Source: Liolophura sinensis
Lineage: Eukaryota; Mollusca; Polyplacophora; Chitonida; Chitonidae
Direction of reading: 5' to 3'
Assembly: GCF_032854445.1 (NCBI RefSeq)
Contig: NC_088295.1
Span: forward strand, 72,258,028 to 72,322,027
DNA length: 64,000 nucleotides
The translations under genes were made by a program, and so were the position numbers. The notes beneath the pieces are model-generated. The model was given only the letters and a program-made list of their open reading frames with translations. It searched no databases and was not told where the DNA came from. Shown here one piece after another: positions 13,300 through 25,500 of this stretch (the first letter of the stretch is position 1; each line of letters starts with the position of its first letter).

Positions 13300-15575
13300 A
13301 AACAATGAATCGTGGATAGTATTATAAATAGCTGCTGAGCTTGTATTGGTTTGTGAAAGATTAAAACCAGCATGCGTAACTAAATTATCAAATTATTTTT
13401 CACGGGGAAAGGGGATTATGGCGTGTAAGGTAGAGAAAGCAATGAAGACAAAGTGCGGAGTATGTAGTATGAACTGTTAGGAGAGGCATCTAAATCTGAT
13501 ACTGTCTTAGAGCTGATGACGTCCACGGCAGCATTACCACGGATAAAGTATCGTGAAGGCGGACGGAGCGTTTGTATGGCCAGACTGGGATCGATGCCAG
13601 TCACTGGTGCTCCGGTATAAAACAGCTCAGATTCCACAAGCCAAAGGGATGCAGATGTTCAGCGGTCATTCGGACTGTGCACACCTCAAATCTCTCTGAT
13701 CGGCTGTAAGAAGGAGGAATTCTTACCAAAATTAATTTAAAAAGAGTTTAAAGACCAAGAAGGTGGAGAAGATTTGAACCTAATTTATCGGGATAGTTCT
13801 CTTCATACCATACCCTTCAATTGCGCGTGCATCTCTCCGAAGACTAAACCCGGTAAAGTATTGTTTATAGTTTTCGCTTATTTTAAAGCATTGGATTCTT
13901 TTCATGAGTATTCCTTCATGTTTTAACTTGTTTTTCAAAGTACTGGATTCTGGGGCCCAGTTGATCAAGTAATTCAAGTAAAAAGTTCTATATACAGCGA
14001 TAGTTTCGGTAGTATATAATTGGTTCCAACATTTACTTGGATTCTCAGAATTTAACTGGGGATAATCATCACTCTGCATTGATCGTTTTATTTCTTTTAG
14101 CAAGATCTTCATTCTAAATTAGTTACATAGGTCACACAGGTCATAAAGATACCAAGGCTTTAAGGCTGACGCTTTTCAAAATGTGTTTTGATGAACTGAG
14201 TAACGTCACTTCGGGCATTACGAATACCTGTGTAGTCCCATTAGAAGTCACAAAATGGCATAACCTTTAGTTAAAGCGTTGTTAAAATGTTGCTACTTGC
14301 AGTACTTGGTAGCAGTTGCCTAAAACGATTTTTAAGAAACATTAATGTTTCAAACACTACATGGACATTTCCATCTGAACGCTTGCGTTTTTCAACAGTC
14401 TTGTGAGTCACCGGTATAGGCATTTTGATAGTAACTGAACAGCCTCTCCTATATCTGTCGCTTTGTTCTTGGTAAGGACTCGTCGTTTACAACATTTGCC
14501 ATGTTATATTGTTATAAGTGTAGCATCCGTGATGTTATTTGATGTGTGACTGATACTGCCATACGTTTTAATTCATTGCTGGAAACTTTAATGACAAAAT
14601 ATTATAAAGAACGGCTTTTTCGAACTCGGAAAATGCCAGATACATCATCGCAACCTGTTCAGTGGTAAATGAGCTTAACACACGTCTTTCACTTCTTGCT
14701 TTCACAATAAAGAACATGTGGCAATAAGGTGAATTGATATAAACATGTAACATAACCGTAGTATCCCTTGCCATATGTTGTAAGTCGATTGACGTTCGGT
14801 CGGGACTGGTATCAGCTGTTTGTCTAGTTTAGAATTTGTTTATTTAATAAGGCAGGGGCTGTGATCGGAATACATGCGGAATAATTTGTCGTCAGTGATT
14901 GATGCAATATTAGCCGAAAGGTAATGGGATTGCGTCCAATCAATTGTTCAAGTCTGACGAGAGAGATTCCAAGAATTGAATGTTAATAGTTTTGAGTATA
15001 ATAACTACGTCGTTTATGTCGAAGATTTTTTTCTCGAACGAATGTAATTGTATTCAGTCAACCATGAAATCATACATACCGAACCCTCAATCATCCAATG
15101 TTTAACAATCACTGACCACAAGTTTTCAAGCAAATTGAGCAAAAATTCCAATATTTTCAGAAAGAGTGAAGTACCATCAGTCAGACTAATTAAACAGAAT
15201 TCTCTTGCCGAAAATCATTCTCCGCCCTAAAATTTGTGATTTTATTGGAATTTTCATGCATTATTGGATTACGCTTTCGCTAGTTGTTGAGAAGTCGATG
15301 TTCACCTACGATGTAGGGGATACGGCATAGCCTTCCGAGTCTCTTGCATTGGGGTTGACTCCGCTTCAGTTGGTAACTGACAACGTGAAGACACCAATCA
15401 AACACGGCTGTTTAACTATCGACCACTGTCATTTGTTAACACGCTAACGGGGAAAACATACGAGTGTTTTTAAGGCAATCACGTGATTTCCACGAAATTT
15501 AACGTTTACACTTAGACCTTGACAAAAAGGAAAATAAATCTTTAAAAAACGCTTCTGAGATAATTACAGCTCTTT
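13300..15575. other. Non-coding stretch upstream of receptor gene 1
   Basis: The promoter and first exon of the receptor gene may lie here or further left, but I could not choose a donor with confidence. No other feature was recognised. Confidence 0.3.
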
Positions 15576-15579
15576 TTTG

Positions 15580-15619
15580 GCTCAGCTCTTTACTGTTTGT
15601 CTTTTTTCTATCTTCACAG
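15580..15619 (+). promoter_or_regulatory. Splice acceptor in the leader of receptor gene 1
   Basis: A long pyrimidine tract ends in ctatcttcacag, with the AG at 15618-15619, 110 bases before the ATG. This is a near-consensus 3' splice site. It implies at least one non-coding exon further upstream, which I could not place, and that the mature leader begins at or before 15620. Confidence 0.6.
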
Positions 15620-15672
15620 GCCAAACTTCCGGCTAGTCCTTCTTCCTCTGATTTGCATCGCGTGTTTTCGCC

Positions 15673-15687
15673 ATGTTTTTCCTCTGA
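15673..15687 (+). promoter_or_regulatory. Short upstream ORF (M-F-F-L) in the leader of receptor gene 1
   Basis: An ATG in good context (ttcgccATG) lies between the predicted acceptor and the receptor start. It encodes four residues followed by TGA and ends 42 bases before the main ATG. Such very short upstream ORFs can reduce translation of the main frame. That it is translated is inference. Confidence 0.4.
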
Positions 15688-15729
15688 GAATTCCACTCAC
15701 CTACTTCACCAACTCCGCATACATTCCCG

Positions 15730-16839
15730 ATGGCAGAAAACACGACCGCGAGCTGGGCTGACAACGTCAGTCTTGCCCCCTTGGACACGACCACGGCCTT
15801 CAGGGGCAGGTTGGGATACGGTGAAATAGAACTATACACGGAGTTTATGGTGGCTTACTACATTAGTAAAAGTGCTCTTTGGATCCTGACAATCATAGGA
15901 CTGGTGTGTAACTCCTTAGCCTTTGTGACGATCTCCAAGATCAAGCCATTCAGCACCTCGTCGTTCTACGTGGCGCTGTTGGCCGTCTTAGACACGCTGG
16001 TGCTTCTAACACGGTTGATTTACCAGCAGATGACGGGGTTTGACGTGCCCATGGGCAATATCGGCTGCGCCGCCTTCACCTACGTCGGCCAATGTATTCT
16101 TCACATCTCCACATGGACACTCGTTATTATGACCATTGAACGCTTTGTAGCCGTCTGGTTCCCTTTGCGGGTAATGGAACTCTTCACCATGCGGAGGGCG
16201 AAAATCTCTGTAGCCATAATTGCCGTGGTACTTCTCCTCGTGAACATTCATAACACGTGGACTTATGAAGAGGTATGGCAGGACCCCCCACAGGGGCTAA
16301 ACTGCGTACCGCGACCTGAATACGTCTATTTCCATAAGATCGTGTGGTACTGGATCAATTCATGCGTGTACGCGTTTTTCCCTTGTGTCATTTTAATAGG
16401 GTTAAACGGCCTGATCATTTGGGGAATGCGGCGCTCGTTTAAAGTTCAGAAGAAGATGACAAATGGCGAGTGTGTGGGTTCGAGCAAGCAGACTCAGCAG
16501 CGACAAATAACAATCATGCTGGTCACCGTTTCCGTCGCTTTCGTTTGTTTCCTCTTGCCCATTTGTATATTTCATCTTGTCTCCGTAAATTGGAACTACG
16601 CGAAAAGCACCGAGGAAACGGCAAGGTACCACCTCGCCAGTGAGATCGTCTTCTTTGTGGCGGAAATCCACCATGCTATCAATTTCTTGTTTTACTTCTT
16701 CAGCAGTCGGAAGTTCCGCACTGTGCTAATTAAGCTGGTGTGTTGTAGGCAGCGATCCAGCCGCGGCTCGCTCTACACTTCTCAGCCAACTGTCACCTCC
16801 ACCAGCACTCTCAGCACAACTCTCTCCATGCGTCGTTGA
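15730..16839 (+). CDS. Rhodopsin-family (class A) G-protein-coupled receptor, orphan, 369 aa, single coding exon
   Basis: The gene encodes a plasma-membrane receptor predicted to signal through heterotrimeric G proteins; the ligand is unknown. Seven hydrophobic segments lie at about residues 46-68, 78-98, 113-136, 158-176, 205-231, 258-284 and 303-324. The N-terminus has two N-glycosylation sequons (N4, N12). Class A landmarks are N61 (1.50), D88 (2.50), C113 with C192 for the extracellular disulphide, E137-R138-F139 for DRY, P218 (5.50), P277 (6.50) and N318-F-L-F-Y322 for NPxxY. Trp 4.50 and Trp 6.48 are absent. C338-C339 may be palmitoylated, and the tail is Ser/Thr rich, as expected for receptor-kinase sites. 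The start is the first in-frame ATG after a good splice acceptor and gives MAE..., like MAD... in the paralogue at 31588. The coding region is uninterrupted and more GC-rich than its surroundings. The family resembles molluscan orphan, FMRFamide-receptor-like and chemoreceptor-like GPCR expansions. The class A call is secure; the ligand class is inference. Confidence 0.95.
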   Translation: MAENTTASWADNVSLAPLDTTTAFRGRLGYGEIELYTEFMVAYYISKSALWILTIIGLVCNSLAFVTISKIKPFSTSSFYVALLAVLDTLVLLTRLIYQQMTGFDVPMGNIGCAAFTYVGQCILHISTWTLVIMTIERFVAVWFPLRVMELFTMRRAKISVAIIAVVLLLVNIHNTWTYEEVWQDPPQGLNCVPRPEYVYFHKIVWYWINSCVYAFFPCVILIGLNGLIIWGMRRSFKVQKKMTNGECVGSSKQTQQRQITIMLVTVSVAFVCFLLPICIFHLVSVNWNYAKSTEETARYHLASEIVFFVAEIHHAINFLFYFFSSRKFRTVLIKLVCCRQRSSRGSLYTSQPTVTSTSTLSTTLSMRR

Positions 16840-17698
16840 TTGCCGCCACAGATGTTCAGGCTGAATCGCCCACATCACTGACATAAACTCGCTTAATTCT
16901 CACTTTCTTTGAAAACCATTGATTGCATTTGTTGTCTGGCTAGAGGCATCACGCATGGAGTTTGGAATCTTACCTCAGTTGCCCTTTAACACCTCACTCA
17001 AATCCATCGCTTGTCCATGCATAAATTGTTGGTGACACGTTATGGTCTCATGAGGAGATTGCTGTCTGTTTTGTTGGCGTGTGATTGGTTTTGGTGTGTT
17101 GCAATCTTCCTACATTCCAACGAATGGCGTTTTCGTGGCTATGTGTATTTTAAGTCGTACTGTATCAAGATGAGTCTAAATCCTAAAATGTGGTTAAATC
17201 ATACCGATTTGCATGTGTATACCTTTCCCGAAACATTTCCCATACTTATATGATTCATGCCTGTAAGTTTTAATCTCACACATCGAATGTAAATTACTGC
17301 ACGCTAGAACATGTAATACATATACGGTCATTAATTGTTATATTCTCCGTTGGCACGACAAGTGATCGTAAATTTTATATTTGGTTCAGATTACAACACT
17401 GTTATATTCAGCAAGAAACAGAATTCGTGCTATGCCAGGTAATTATAATCTTTGCTATAACAGAAACGGATTGTTTCTTAAGCTCGTTTTTCTTCCCTAA
17501 TCATGTTTAAAAATGATGATTTTGATTGTGGAGAAATAGTTCAAAATTCATGACAGTTTAACACACAGTTAGCAATTAGACAAGGTCCATAGTTATTGGT
17601 AATATTTTATTAGGAATTTGAATTTGTTAATCAAGGCCAAGAGCTGATCCTCGTGATTGATTCTTTATGGTTCCATTTGCACTGATTTAATGAATAAA
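16840..17698 (+). other. Probable 3' untranslated region of receptor gene 1, ending at an AATAAA
   Basis: About 860 bases after the stop codon are T-rich and hold no convincing ORF. The first clear AATAAA downstream is at 17693-17698, immediately before a SINE. Whether this hexamer is the working polyadenylation signal cannot be told from sequence alone. Confidence 0.3.
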
Positions 17699-17912
17699 GG
17701 GGGCCTCCGTGGCTCACTTGGTTACCGCGCTAGCGTAGCGTCCAGATCATGCAGACTTCCTCTCCGGCCGTAAGTGGGAAGATCTGGCAGCAACCTGCGG
17801 TTGGTCGATTCCCCCAGCCTCTTTCCGGTTTCCACCCACCATATTGCTGGCCGCCGTCGAATAAGTGAAATATTCTTGAGTTCGGCGTAAAACACCAATC
17901 AAATAAATAATG
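17699..17912 (+). mobile_element. tRNA-derived SINE, internally deleted
   Basis: It begins gggggcctccgtggctcac, a tRNA-like head with A-box, and ends with the family's 3' block and an AATA-rich tail. The segment that normally holds the B-box is missing. An imperfect 10-bp flank match, aatgaataaa (17689-17698) and aatgaaaaaa (17909-17918), is a possible target-site duplication. It sits immediately after the first AATAAA downstream of receptor gene 1. Confidence 0.85.
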
Positions 17913-18030
17913 AAAAAATATCTTATTGAGCGGTAGAAGCAGATTTAAACATTTGAAATGAAAGGAACAATGGAGCACATTTTACATTCTTTGTTCAGTA
18001 AAGATATATTGAATAAATAAGTTCTTTTGT

Positions 18031-18390
18031 TCAGCCTCTTATCCGTTCATCATGTTTTGTTGTTAATGGGTCTGAGAACATATCCCCGTTTGAGTACTAC
18101 ACATCACTTCTGATACGTTGATAGGAGGCGTGTAATTTTTTCATTGTTTAAGCATTTACGTGAACAGTCAAAATGGTACCCTGAGGTAAACTGACAAGAG
18201 GCCGTATTTCACCGGTAACAAGTGGCGATTTGCCTATTATCACACTGTCGTCGCTGCCCTGTAAGTCCATTATACTGACCAGCCTCTTATCCTTTCTCCG
18301 CAGTTCTCTTGTTAATAGTCCTGAATATTTATCTCTGCACGAGTCTTACACATTAATTCTGATATGGTCTTACAAGGAGGTTGGGTGAAT
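18031..18390. repeat. Diverged direct duplication flanking a minus-strand copy of the unclassified repeat
   Basis: A segment of about 110 bases beginning cagcctcttatcc is found at about 18036-18135 and again at about 18279-18380, at an offset of about 244. Both copies share ttgttaat, tctgata and a final ggagg motif. Repeat copy B lies exactly between the two arms. Confidence 0.6.
18150..18268 (-). repeat. Unclassified interspersed repeat, copy B
   Basis: The reverse complement reads gggcagcgacgacagtgtga, later gaaatacggcctcttgtcag and tttacctca, then ctgttcacgtaaatgc. This order matches the copies at 7011, 27781 and 28141. Confidence 0.7.
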
Positions 18391-18973
18391 GGAATTACGT
18401 TGTCAGGTTCAAAGACATATCCATCATCACAAAACTAATTTCTGAAAACAAGTGCCAACACCAAAACTTCAAAAGGAAATCCACTTCAGTAATGCTACTC
18501 ATTTCCAAAACCGTCAGTAAAGTAACAATGAAGGAATGAACGGTTAGAGCTTGATCCCACGTGGACAGTATTTCGGCGATATCGTGGTAAATTAGCAACA
18601 ACATGCCACACTGAGTACAAATAAAGCCAATGTCATGTAAAAGGAGAGGCATTCATCTCATTTTGGATTGAACTCTCTGATTTAATAGTTTACACTTGGA
18701 TTATCTAATTGAGCGTTCACTGCTTCTGAGCTAAGTCTTGAGCACACATTACTATTAATGAGTTTGCAGGGGATCTACATGCAAAACCGATCGCACAGAG
18801 GTACGTAAATGTTACTGCACCAAGGGATTCCAAACAGCTAAGTTATCTGGCAAGAAATTCCCGTCTGTCATGAAACGGGATTAAACAGATGTTTGCACTA
18901 CTACTGTTTGCAAATCTACTATACTTCAAAGAATAGAGATTAAAGAATAATATTTGATGGGTCAAACAATTAA

Positions 18974-19176
18974 AGCGCTGGCTCGCCTAAACAAACAGTG
19001 AAGCCCTTGACAATTAAAGCTGCGAGTTCCATTCCAGCTGCGGTTGTAAGTCACGGGTTTTTTTCCAGGAACCTAGCGAAGGTCGGTGGTTTCCTCCGGG
19101 CACTCTGGTTTCCTCCACCTAGAAACCGAAACAGTTCATGCGTACACGTTAAGCATCAATCGAAAAAATAAACAGA
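18974..19176 (+). mobile_element. Second SINE family, tRNA-derived, degenerate copy
   Basis: A tRNA-like B-box (gagttccattcc, 19024-19035) is followed by a central block with ggtggtttcctccgggcact and a second ggtttcctccacc, then a tail ending gttaagcatcaatcg and an A-rich run. The head and centre differ from the main SINE; the tail is related to it. The cctccgg-type centre recalls the MetaSINE central domain, from memory only. Confidence 0.6.
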
Positions 19177-19482
19177 TCAAAGGGTGTATAGTGAATATCT
19201 CATCCAATGGAATCGCAGGTTTAAATCCCGCCGTAGTGATGGAAATAAGTTAAATGGAGTTAATGCCTCGATTAAAACAAGGAATTAAAAGCAAACTATA
19301 ATAGACACAGATGCCCTATCGATCGAAGGGAAGGAATGTGCTATAAAATATAACTCTATTTGAAAAAAAACGGAACTTTTGTAAAATCGCTTTCCACTAA
19401 AGAAATCAAAACATTTACTTATTTGAAACAAAGAGACATAGTTGGAGTAATTAGCATGGCAAGCAGCACATTGGAACAAATT

Positions 19483-19567
19483 TCCACTCATCATAATGCT
19501 TGCCGCCGCCGTATAATTGAATTATCCTTGAGTACGGCGTAAACACTAATAAAAAAATACGTAAAAT
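19483..19567 (+). mobile_element. 5'-truncated SINE with 13-bp target-site duplication
   Basis: Only the last part of the SINE is present, from the cataatgctggccgccg region to an A-rich tail. It is flanked by the identical 13-mer attggaacaaatt at 19470-19482 and 19568-19580. Truncation plus a flanking duplication is the signature of target-primed reverse transcription that stopped early. Confidence 0.9.
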
Positions 19568-19580
19568 ATTGGAACAAATT

Positions 19581-22500
19581 CCAAAGCCACAGCCGGTTTA
19601 TATCCACTGAATGATACAACGAGACATATGGAATTATAAAGCAAGCTTTCTGTGACAACGTGACTAGATCTGGTATGGTAAATGAGATTTTGGGCCCCAG
19701 CGCACAGCTGGGTGATATGATTTCTCTGCCTTGTGGAGACAGTACGCTGTGTGGGTGTTTAGCGTTCCGCGTCGTTATTGTTATAGGGGTAGCAAAGTTC
19801 CCATTATTACAGCCCAAGATCAGATCGGTAATGGAGCCATGCAGAGTTTAGGGTTTCCAATTTCGTTTTGAACCGATGACTTCTTTAGACAAAACAGGGC
19901 TTTAGAACCCCAAAGTAAAGTGAACCAACAAATTGGAGCTTTTAGCAGAAACAAAAGCTTGGAAGGATTGTTTGCCAGAAATCTCACGGGCCAGCAGAGA
20001 AAGCTGAAATTAAGCCGATTTACGACACTGAACCACAACTTCACCTTTCAATATTCAATATAGGTGTAAAATTCTCTGTCATTTTCAAACCCCACAGCAT
20101 TGAAAGACGTGTTATTTTCAAATTCAAGAGAAGACTTGGTTTGAAGGATTCGTGTCAATTGTTGTCAGATATTCTTGATGAGGATGGGTTTTTATGTAAA
20201 TTAAACTTACCGCCCGTGAGCTGAAAAAGAATCAAATTCAATAAATCGAAGGAACGTTGACACGATAAATAAACCGTTTCGTGTGTATTATTTGAAATGA
20301 TTCGATGAGAAAAAACTTTAATATCACACCTCCTGTCGATTATTTGCAAGACATAACAGCGTATGTCATCATGTGTAACTCTTGTATGCAGTTATTAAGG
20401 ATTTGTGCGTCTTCCCGGTTGCTGTCGTGCTAACAAATAATCACATATTTATGGTTTGATAACACGTGTCTCAGCTGTTCAAACAGATCTCTCTGTTGAA
20501 AAGCCTGGGGCTTGGGGCTTAAAACTTTACTGGGCTCACAAGGTTGCCGCCCAGTTATGAGCATGTGCGCTTCGTTGTGCTGACTTTTTTTGGCAAAGGT
20601 TTCTAGTGAGTAAAGTGTGGGCATTGTTACACGCGTCAGGGGTAAATGACTCTGGGAGAACTGCTCGGGAAAGGCGACCGAGTCACGTCTAGTAAGGTGT
20701 ATCCACTTACACTGATTGACTCTCAGACGATAATGCAATCTGGCCACTGAGGTAATTATGGATTATCGCTTTGATTACCATTTGTAAAAGTGCCTCACTT
20801 CAAAGGCGCGTTGACATCACTCAGAATGATGAGAAAAGCGACCAAACCAAAAGTCTCGATATACAGTGTAACGTGAGAACTGGAGAAATACGAAAAGTAC
20901 GGATATCAGGGATATTCGGGCGACACAAACTTCTACTTCATTTTATCGGAAACATGAGGTGTTGGTTTATTCGGAGCTTCAGACATGGGATTTACAAAGT
21001 TCTCTTTCCTCAATCTTTCTCGAGATCTCGATGGCGTTCAGCGATCGACGGTGCTAGGGCATTTTAAGGCATTCTTACATGAACTTCGTAGGATATCACT
21101 TGCCTTCCGCCAATATTTTTGGGGCTAAGCGTCATCATCCATCTATCAATATTAACCCACACCACTTTAGTTGAGCTTAAGAACTAAGAATTTGTCTTAT
21201 GACTTGTGCCCGATAAGTAATATAAGTAATTCATTATTTTTATGTCTCCGGAGTTTTGAAGTAAAGTGAAGCACCAGGTAAATAAAATAAACTAGTTAAA
21301 CTCTGTAAAACACGAGGATTCAACTTGAAGCAAACTCAATCAAATTTAATTTACCCCTCCCTTGAAATGATTGTACTCATAAGACGGAAGAGGAGAAAGA
21401 CATGGCAGAAAAGTATAAAAGCAATCCTCGGACAATATACGGTATTGTATTGTATATACTTGCTTGCTACTCTCAATGCTTTTCGCGAACAGACAGCGTT
21501 CTGATGTTCATACCGACAAACCGTACAGGTTCGTTATGAGTAGCTAGCCAGGACAGGTTTTACTTCATTAGTGAAGCCTAGTATGTGCTATAGAGTGTTA
21601 GTATTGGGCCGTTGGCGATATGGCTGGGAGGGATGTATATAATTTGCTGTCTGCGTCCACTTTCGCCATTGACTGGGGCTTTCATGTATGGCTGCTTTAA
21701 TCTTACTACTTATAGGAAGATCTCATTTGGGGTTATGGACATTTTCACAGGATTGCACTTGCTTGGAAATTCAGTGGCGGAAAATTTTACGGAATCATTG
21801 AAACAAGAGAGATGTGAAATAGAAATTTTACAAGGTTAGAATTTTTATAGATACATCTAGTCTTCTGTGACACTGTTCTTCAGCATAGCCTTGTAGCAGC
21901 TTTTACCCGTTCGTATTGCATAAAATCAGTCCCGCTTAAAACATTTTGTTACGATGAATGAAGTACTTTTTCCAGCGAAATGGTAATTCGGTTCCAAGGT
22001 GGAGAAGCCAACCATTGTACTTTAGCAATGCATGGGCAATATACATGTATTATCAGTTTGCCACAAAGCGTCATAGCAAAGGAAGGAATTAATAATATAC
22101 AGAACAATTTAGGGCCTAATTGTTTCAAACCCAGTGTTATGGATAACTGGTATTTTGTTTTCTCGTCTCATGACGTATGTACAGGTTGTAACTAAAAAGA
22201 AAGAAAATTCATGAGTTGGGAGCTAATATGCATTTACATGACCAGTAAATATTAGAATTAGTGCAAGATTGCTAAAAGTATATATGTAAATGACTCATTT
22301 CCCAACGTCACCAGTAAGTGGCAAAACAGAGCGAGATCCATGAAACGTACCACCCAACGCACTGTGACAAAACTGAGTACAAGCAATCTTACTAAAATAT
22401 TACTCGAATTTCTGGTTTCATCAATTGAATATTTCGAAAATTATAAAATTGATGTGGTATCATCTCGGATTCATTCATTTATTTCCTTGGCCCATTATTC

Positions 22501-25500
22501 GTGGATCTTTTATCCATTGTCCATTCCGTCGTTTATTCATTTATTCATTCATCCATCCAGCCACTCCTTGCATTGCAACACGTACGACAAGGTGCCAAGA
22601 CTTGGGTCTCACGGCTAATAAGTTCATGGAACAGGGAGATGAGGTCAGTCCTGTCTCTGTACCAAGTGCTAATGAGCGCCATTTAGTGAAATGTCCCCAT
22701 ACCGCATCGGATGTTCTGTTGATCGATAAAAGAACCTGAAGTTTTCTGGATTTTTGCCAGGTTCTCATCTAGGATCAGGGTAGAACTGAAACTCCTGCAG
22801 ATGGTAACGGGGCATACTGACTCAAGAAGATAATCTACGAATACCACCCGAACACGATCATCTTTATCCTGATTGCGAGCAGAAAACCCTAAAACATCCT
22901 ATTAATGCAATAAAACTAATTATTGTAGAACTCCAAAGTTTGCAGAATCGAGGGAATTCGGTCAGGTTTTACGACTGCAATGCAATTTGTTGGTTATGTG
23001 AACAATTAGCTATTTATTTGCCTCACAGACATTTAATGAATAGATTTAATTGATTTGCATCCATTACTGGTATTGAAGCGGCGGTCATAAACCAAACGGA
23101 CTAACCCTGGTTCCCATTCCTGACGCCTTTCGATCGATAAAGTTCAGTCCATTTATCAACATTGCAACCCCCAATCTTACAACCAAAACTTCCACAAATC
23201 GATCGTCTTGTACCATATACAAGTTGTAATTCTGACAAATGATTAACAATTCTCCTGTTTCATGTTGTGCTAGTTTGCACTATGTATCAGAGTAGGCTTG
23301 AAATTTCGTTTTTGATAATATTTACCTTCATATTTAAAACATGTATGACATCTTTTGTTATGTCCAGGATGAAACACAAAGTTAAAACTGATTTTGATCA
23401 TTTCTTCAGCATATGTTTTTCTTCTCTTGATTGAAGATCTTGGTTTCTGGTGATCAATAAAAGTTTATTAAACACTTTCTGTTCAACCCTTAATTTATAT
23501 TCACCGTTTTTTCATTTGACGAACGCTTTGAGCCGAACTGAAGAATTAAAAGCTGGTGAGAGTTCAGACGAAACCGGTGCAATACATCATGCGTATAGTT
23601 GAGAAACTTGGAGCTAAATTCAAACACGCGATTTCATTCATCCAGGGTCTGTAAACACTGTAGTCTTAACTTGATATCGCCAGATGTGGGACATTGCACA
23701 GTGGTCGACTTCTTAAGATGTACTAATACTGCTGTTGTTATCCACCTAGTCATACTATGTTCACTTTATTTTAAGTTAAGAGATACAGCTAATTGACTCA
23801 CAGTTGGTTGGGCGCCACCAAAGATTGATGCAAGCAATTCATATTCATATATTCACCAAAACGTATCCTTCAACGTCTTTGTAATGTACGGGGTAAATTG
23901 GTGAGAGCAAAAAGTAAAATTCATAAAACTTTCATCATGACGTTTTGCTTGATCGTTGTTTTAATGATCATTAACAAGTATTTAACTTATATAACTGAGA
24001 TCAGGTTTATGGGTTAAGCTTACGGAACAGAGCCCAAATGCATAAAGACCCTGTTATGTGAGACCTCAAAAAATTCAGCAGTCGTGGTGCCGTCTCCACG
24101 AAGCCCTTTCTGACTCAAGTCAAATTTAGAACCTCGTCACAATGATTTTGGTACCGGAAATTTAAAACTTTTAAACGCCTGTCTTCAGATAACATTATTA
24201 AAAAGTTAAACTCTCTTCTAAAATCGTATGTCAAATTATAACATCAGTTAGAGATCGCTTTGTAGAAGTCGGTGCTGATTTTGAACAGCCGAAATCGTTT
24301 GTCAAGGTCATATGGACTGATGTGAGATAAGGTAGATAGCTCTGTTCACCAAGGTCAAATGTTCGATCAAAGCCACATTCTTTGTTCCACAAAAATAAAT
24401 TAACGGTTTACATATCACACGCACACAAGCGGCCAGAGATCGGGATACAAACTCGATGGCTGATAGTCACAATGACGAACGCTGATAGTGTTTTATTTTT
24501 CGTCTGGGTTCATTGTGGGGGAAGGGCGGGGGAGCAGTAGAAAGTAATAACAGTAGAGAGTTAGATTAAGTCGTTCATCGGTACCATCCGTCTCCGTGAC
24601 ATGGCCGGGCATGATGGGTTCCGATGATAGGCCGGTATTTACATGCAGGGTTTCATACATCTACAATCAGCGCTATATAGAGTCTGTCTACTGCTGTGGT
24701 GATAACCCGGTGGTGTTCATTTCAGATGGTTTCTGTTGGTTAACGCAAGCACACAGTAACTTGAAGTTCCAACACTGCTGATCACCATAATCGGAAACAA
24801 TTGCACATTACAGATACTGACAGTTACTGTGGTTATCTAGTCAGCCTTGTTTTCCAGTTCTCTTACACTTAGCCGAACTCACATCACAAGGAAATTCTTT
24901 TAAACACGCCCTGCTACTCACAACAAAAAATACAAGTACCATTAGCTGCAAATGTGGGATTTTGAGCTCTTCATTTTGAACTTAATAACATTTGGGATTC
25001 GGACACCAGTATGTTGTATGCTAAAGCGTTGTAATGTTCATGATATTTGATATATGTTTTTATGACACAGCTTTACATGAATTGATTGTTTGCTGCCAGT
25101 GGGTGTCACATCGTCACATTGGGAATCTCTTTGCAGGCATTTGAGACACATAACTACTGCAAAAGAGAGTTCTATACCAAATCGGTAATAATTTAGGCTG
25201 TGCCTCAGACAAGTGGTTAAGTATTAAAGGCATTTTAATTCCTTTGCCGCAATAAAGATTGCGTTCAGACGCTATTATTGGACACGATCCTTGGACAAAC
25301 TGAGTCAATAGTCAATACTTAAATCGTCCATGACCTGTTTCAAAGCTCGGTGTGTTTGTTAAGAAATGTTAACGTTTTCCCGACCGCACCGAACGCTTTT
25401 ATTCATAATGTCATGCACGCACAAACTGGTACAAGCGTATCTTTACATTTTCATGGGTGAAAAACCAACGCATTTTCTCTTTTCAAGTATAATGTCTTTT

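Noticed and set aside
19201-19245. tRNA B-box-like gcaggtttaaatcccgcc.
   Set aside because: No matching A-box or acceptor stem; it may be a scrap of tRNA-like repeat but is too short to call.
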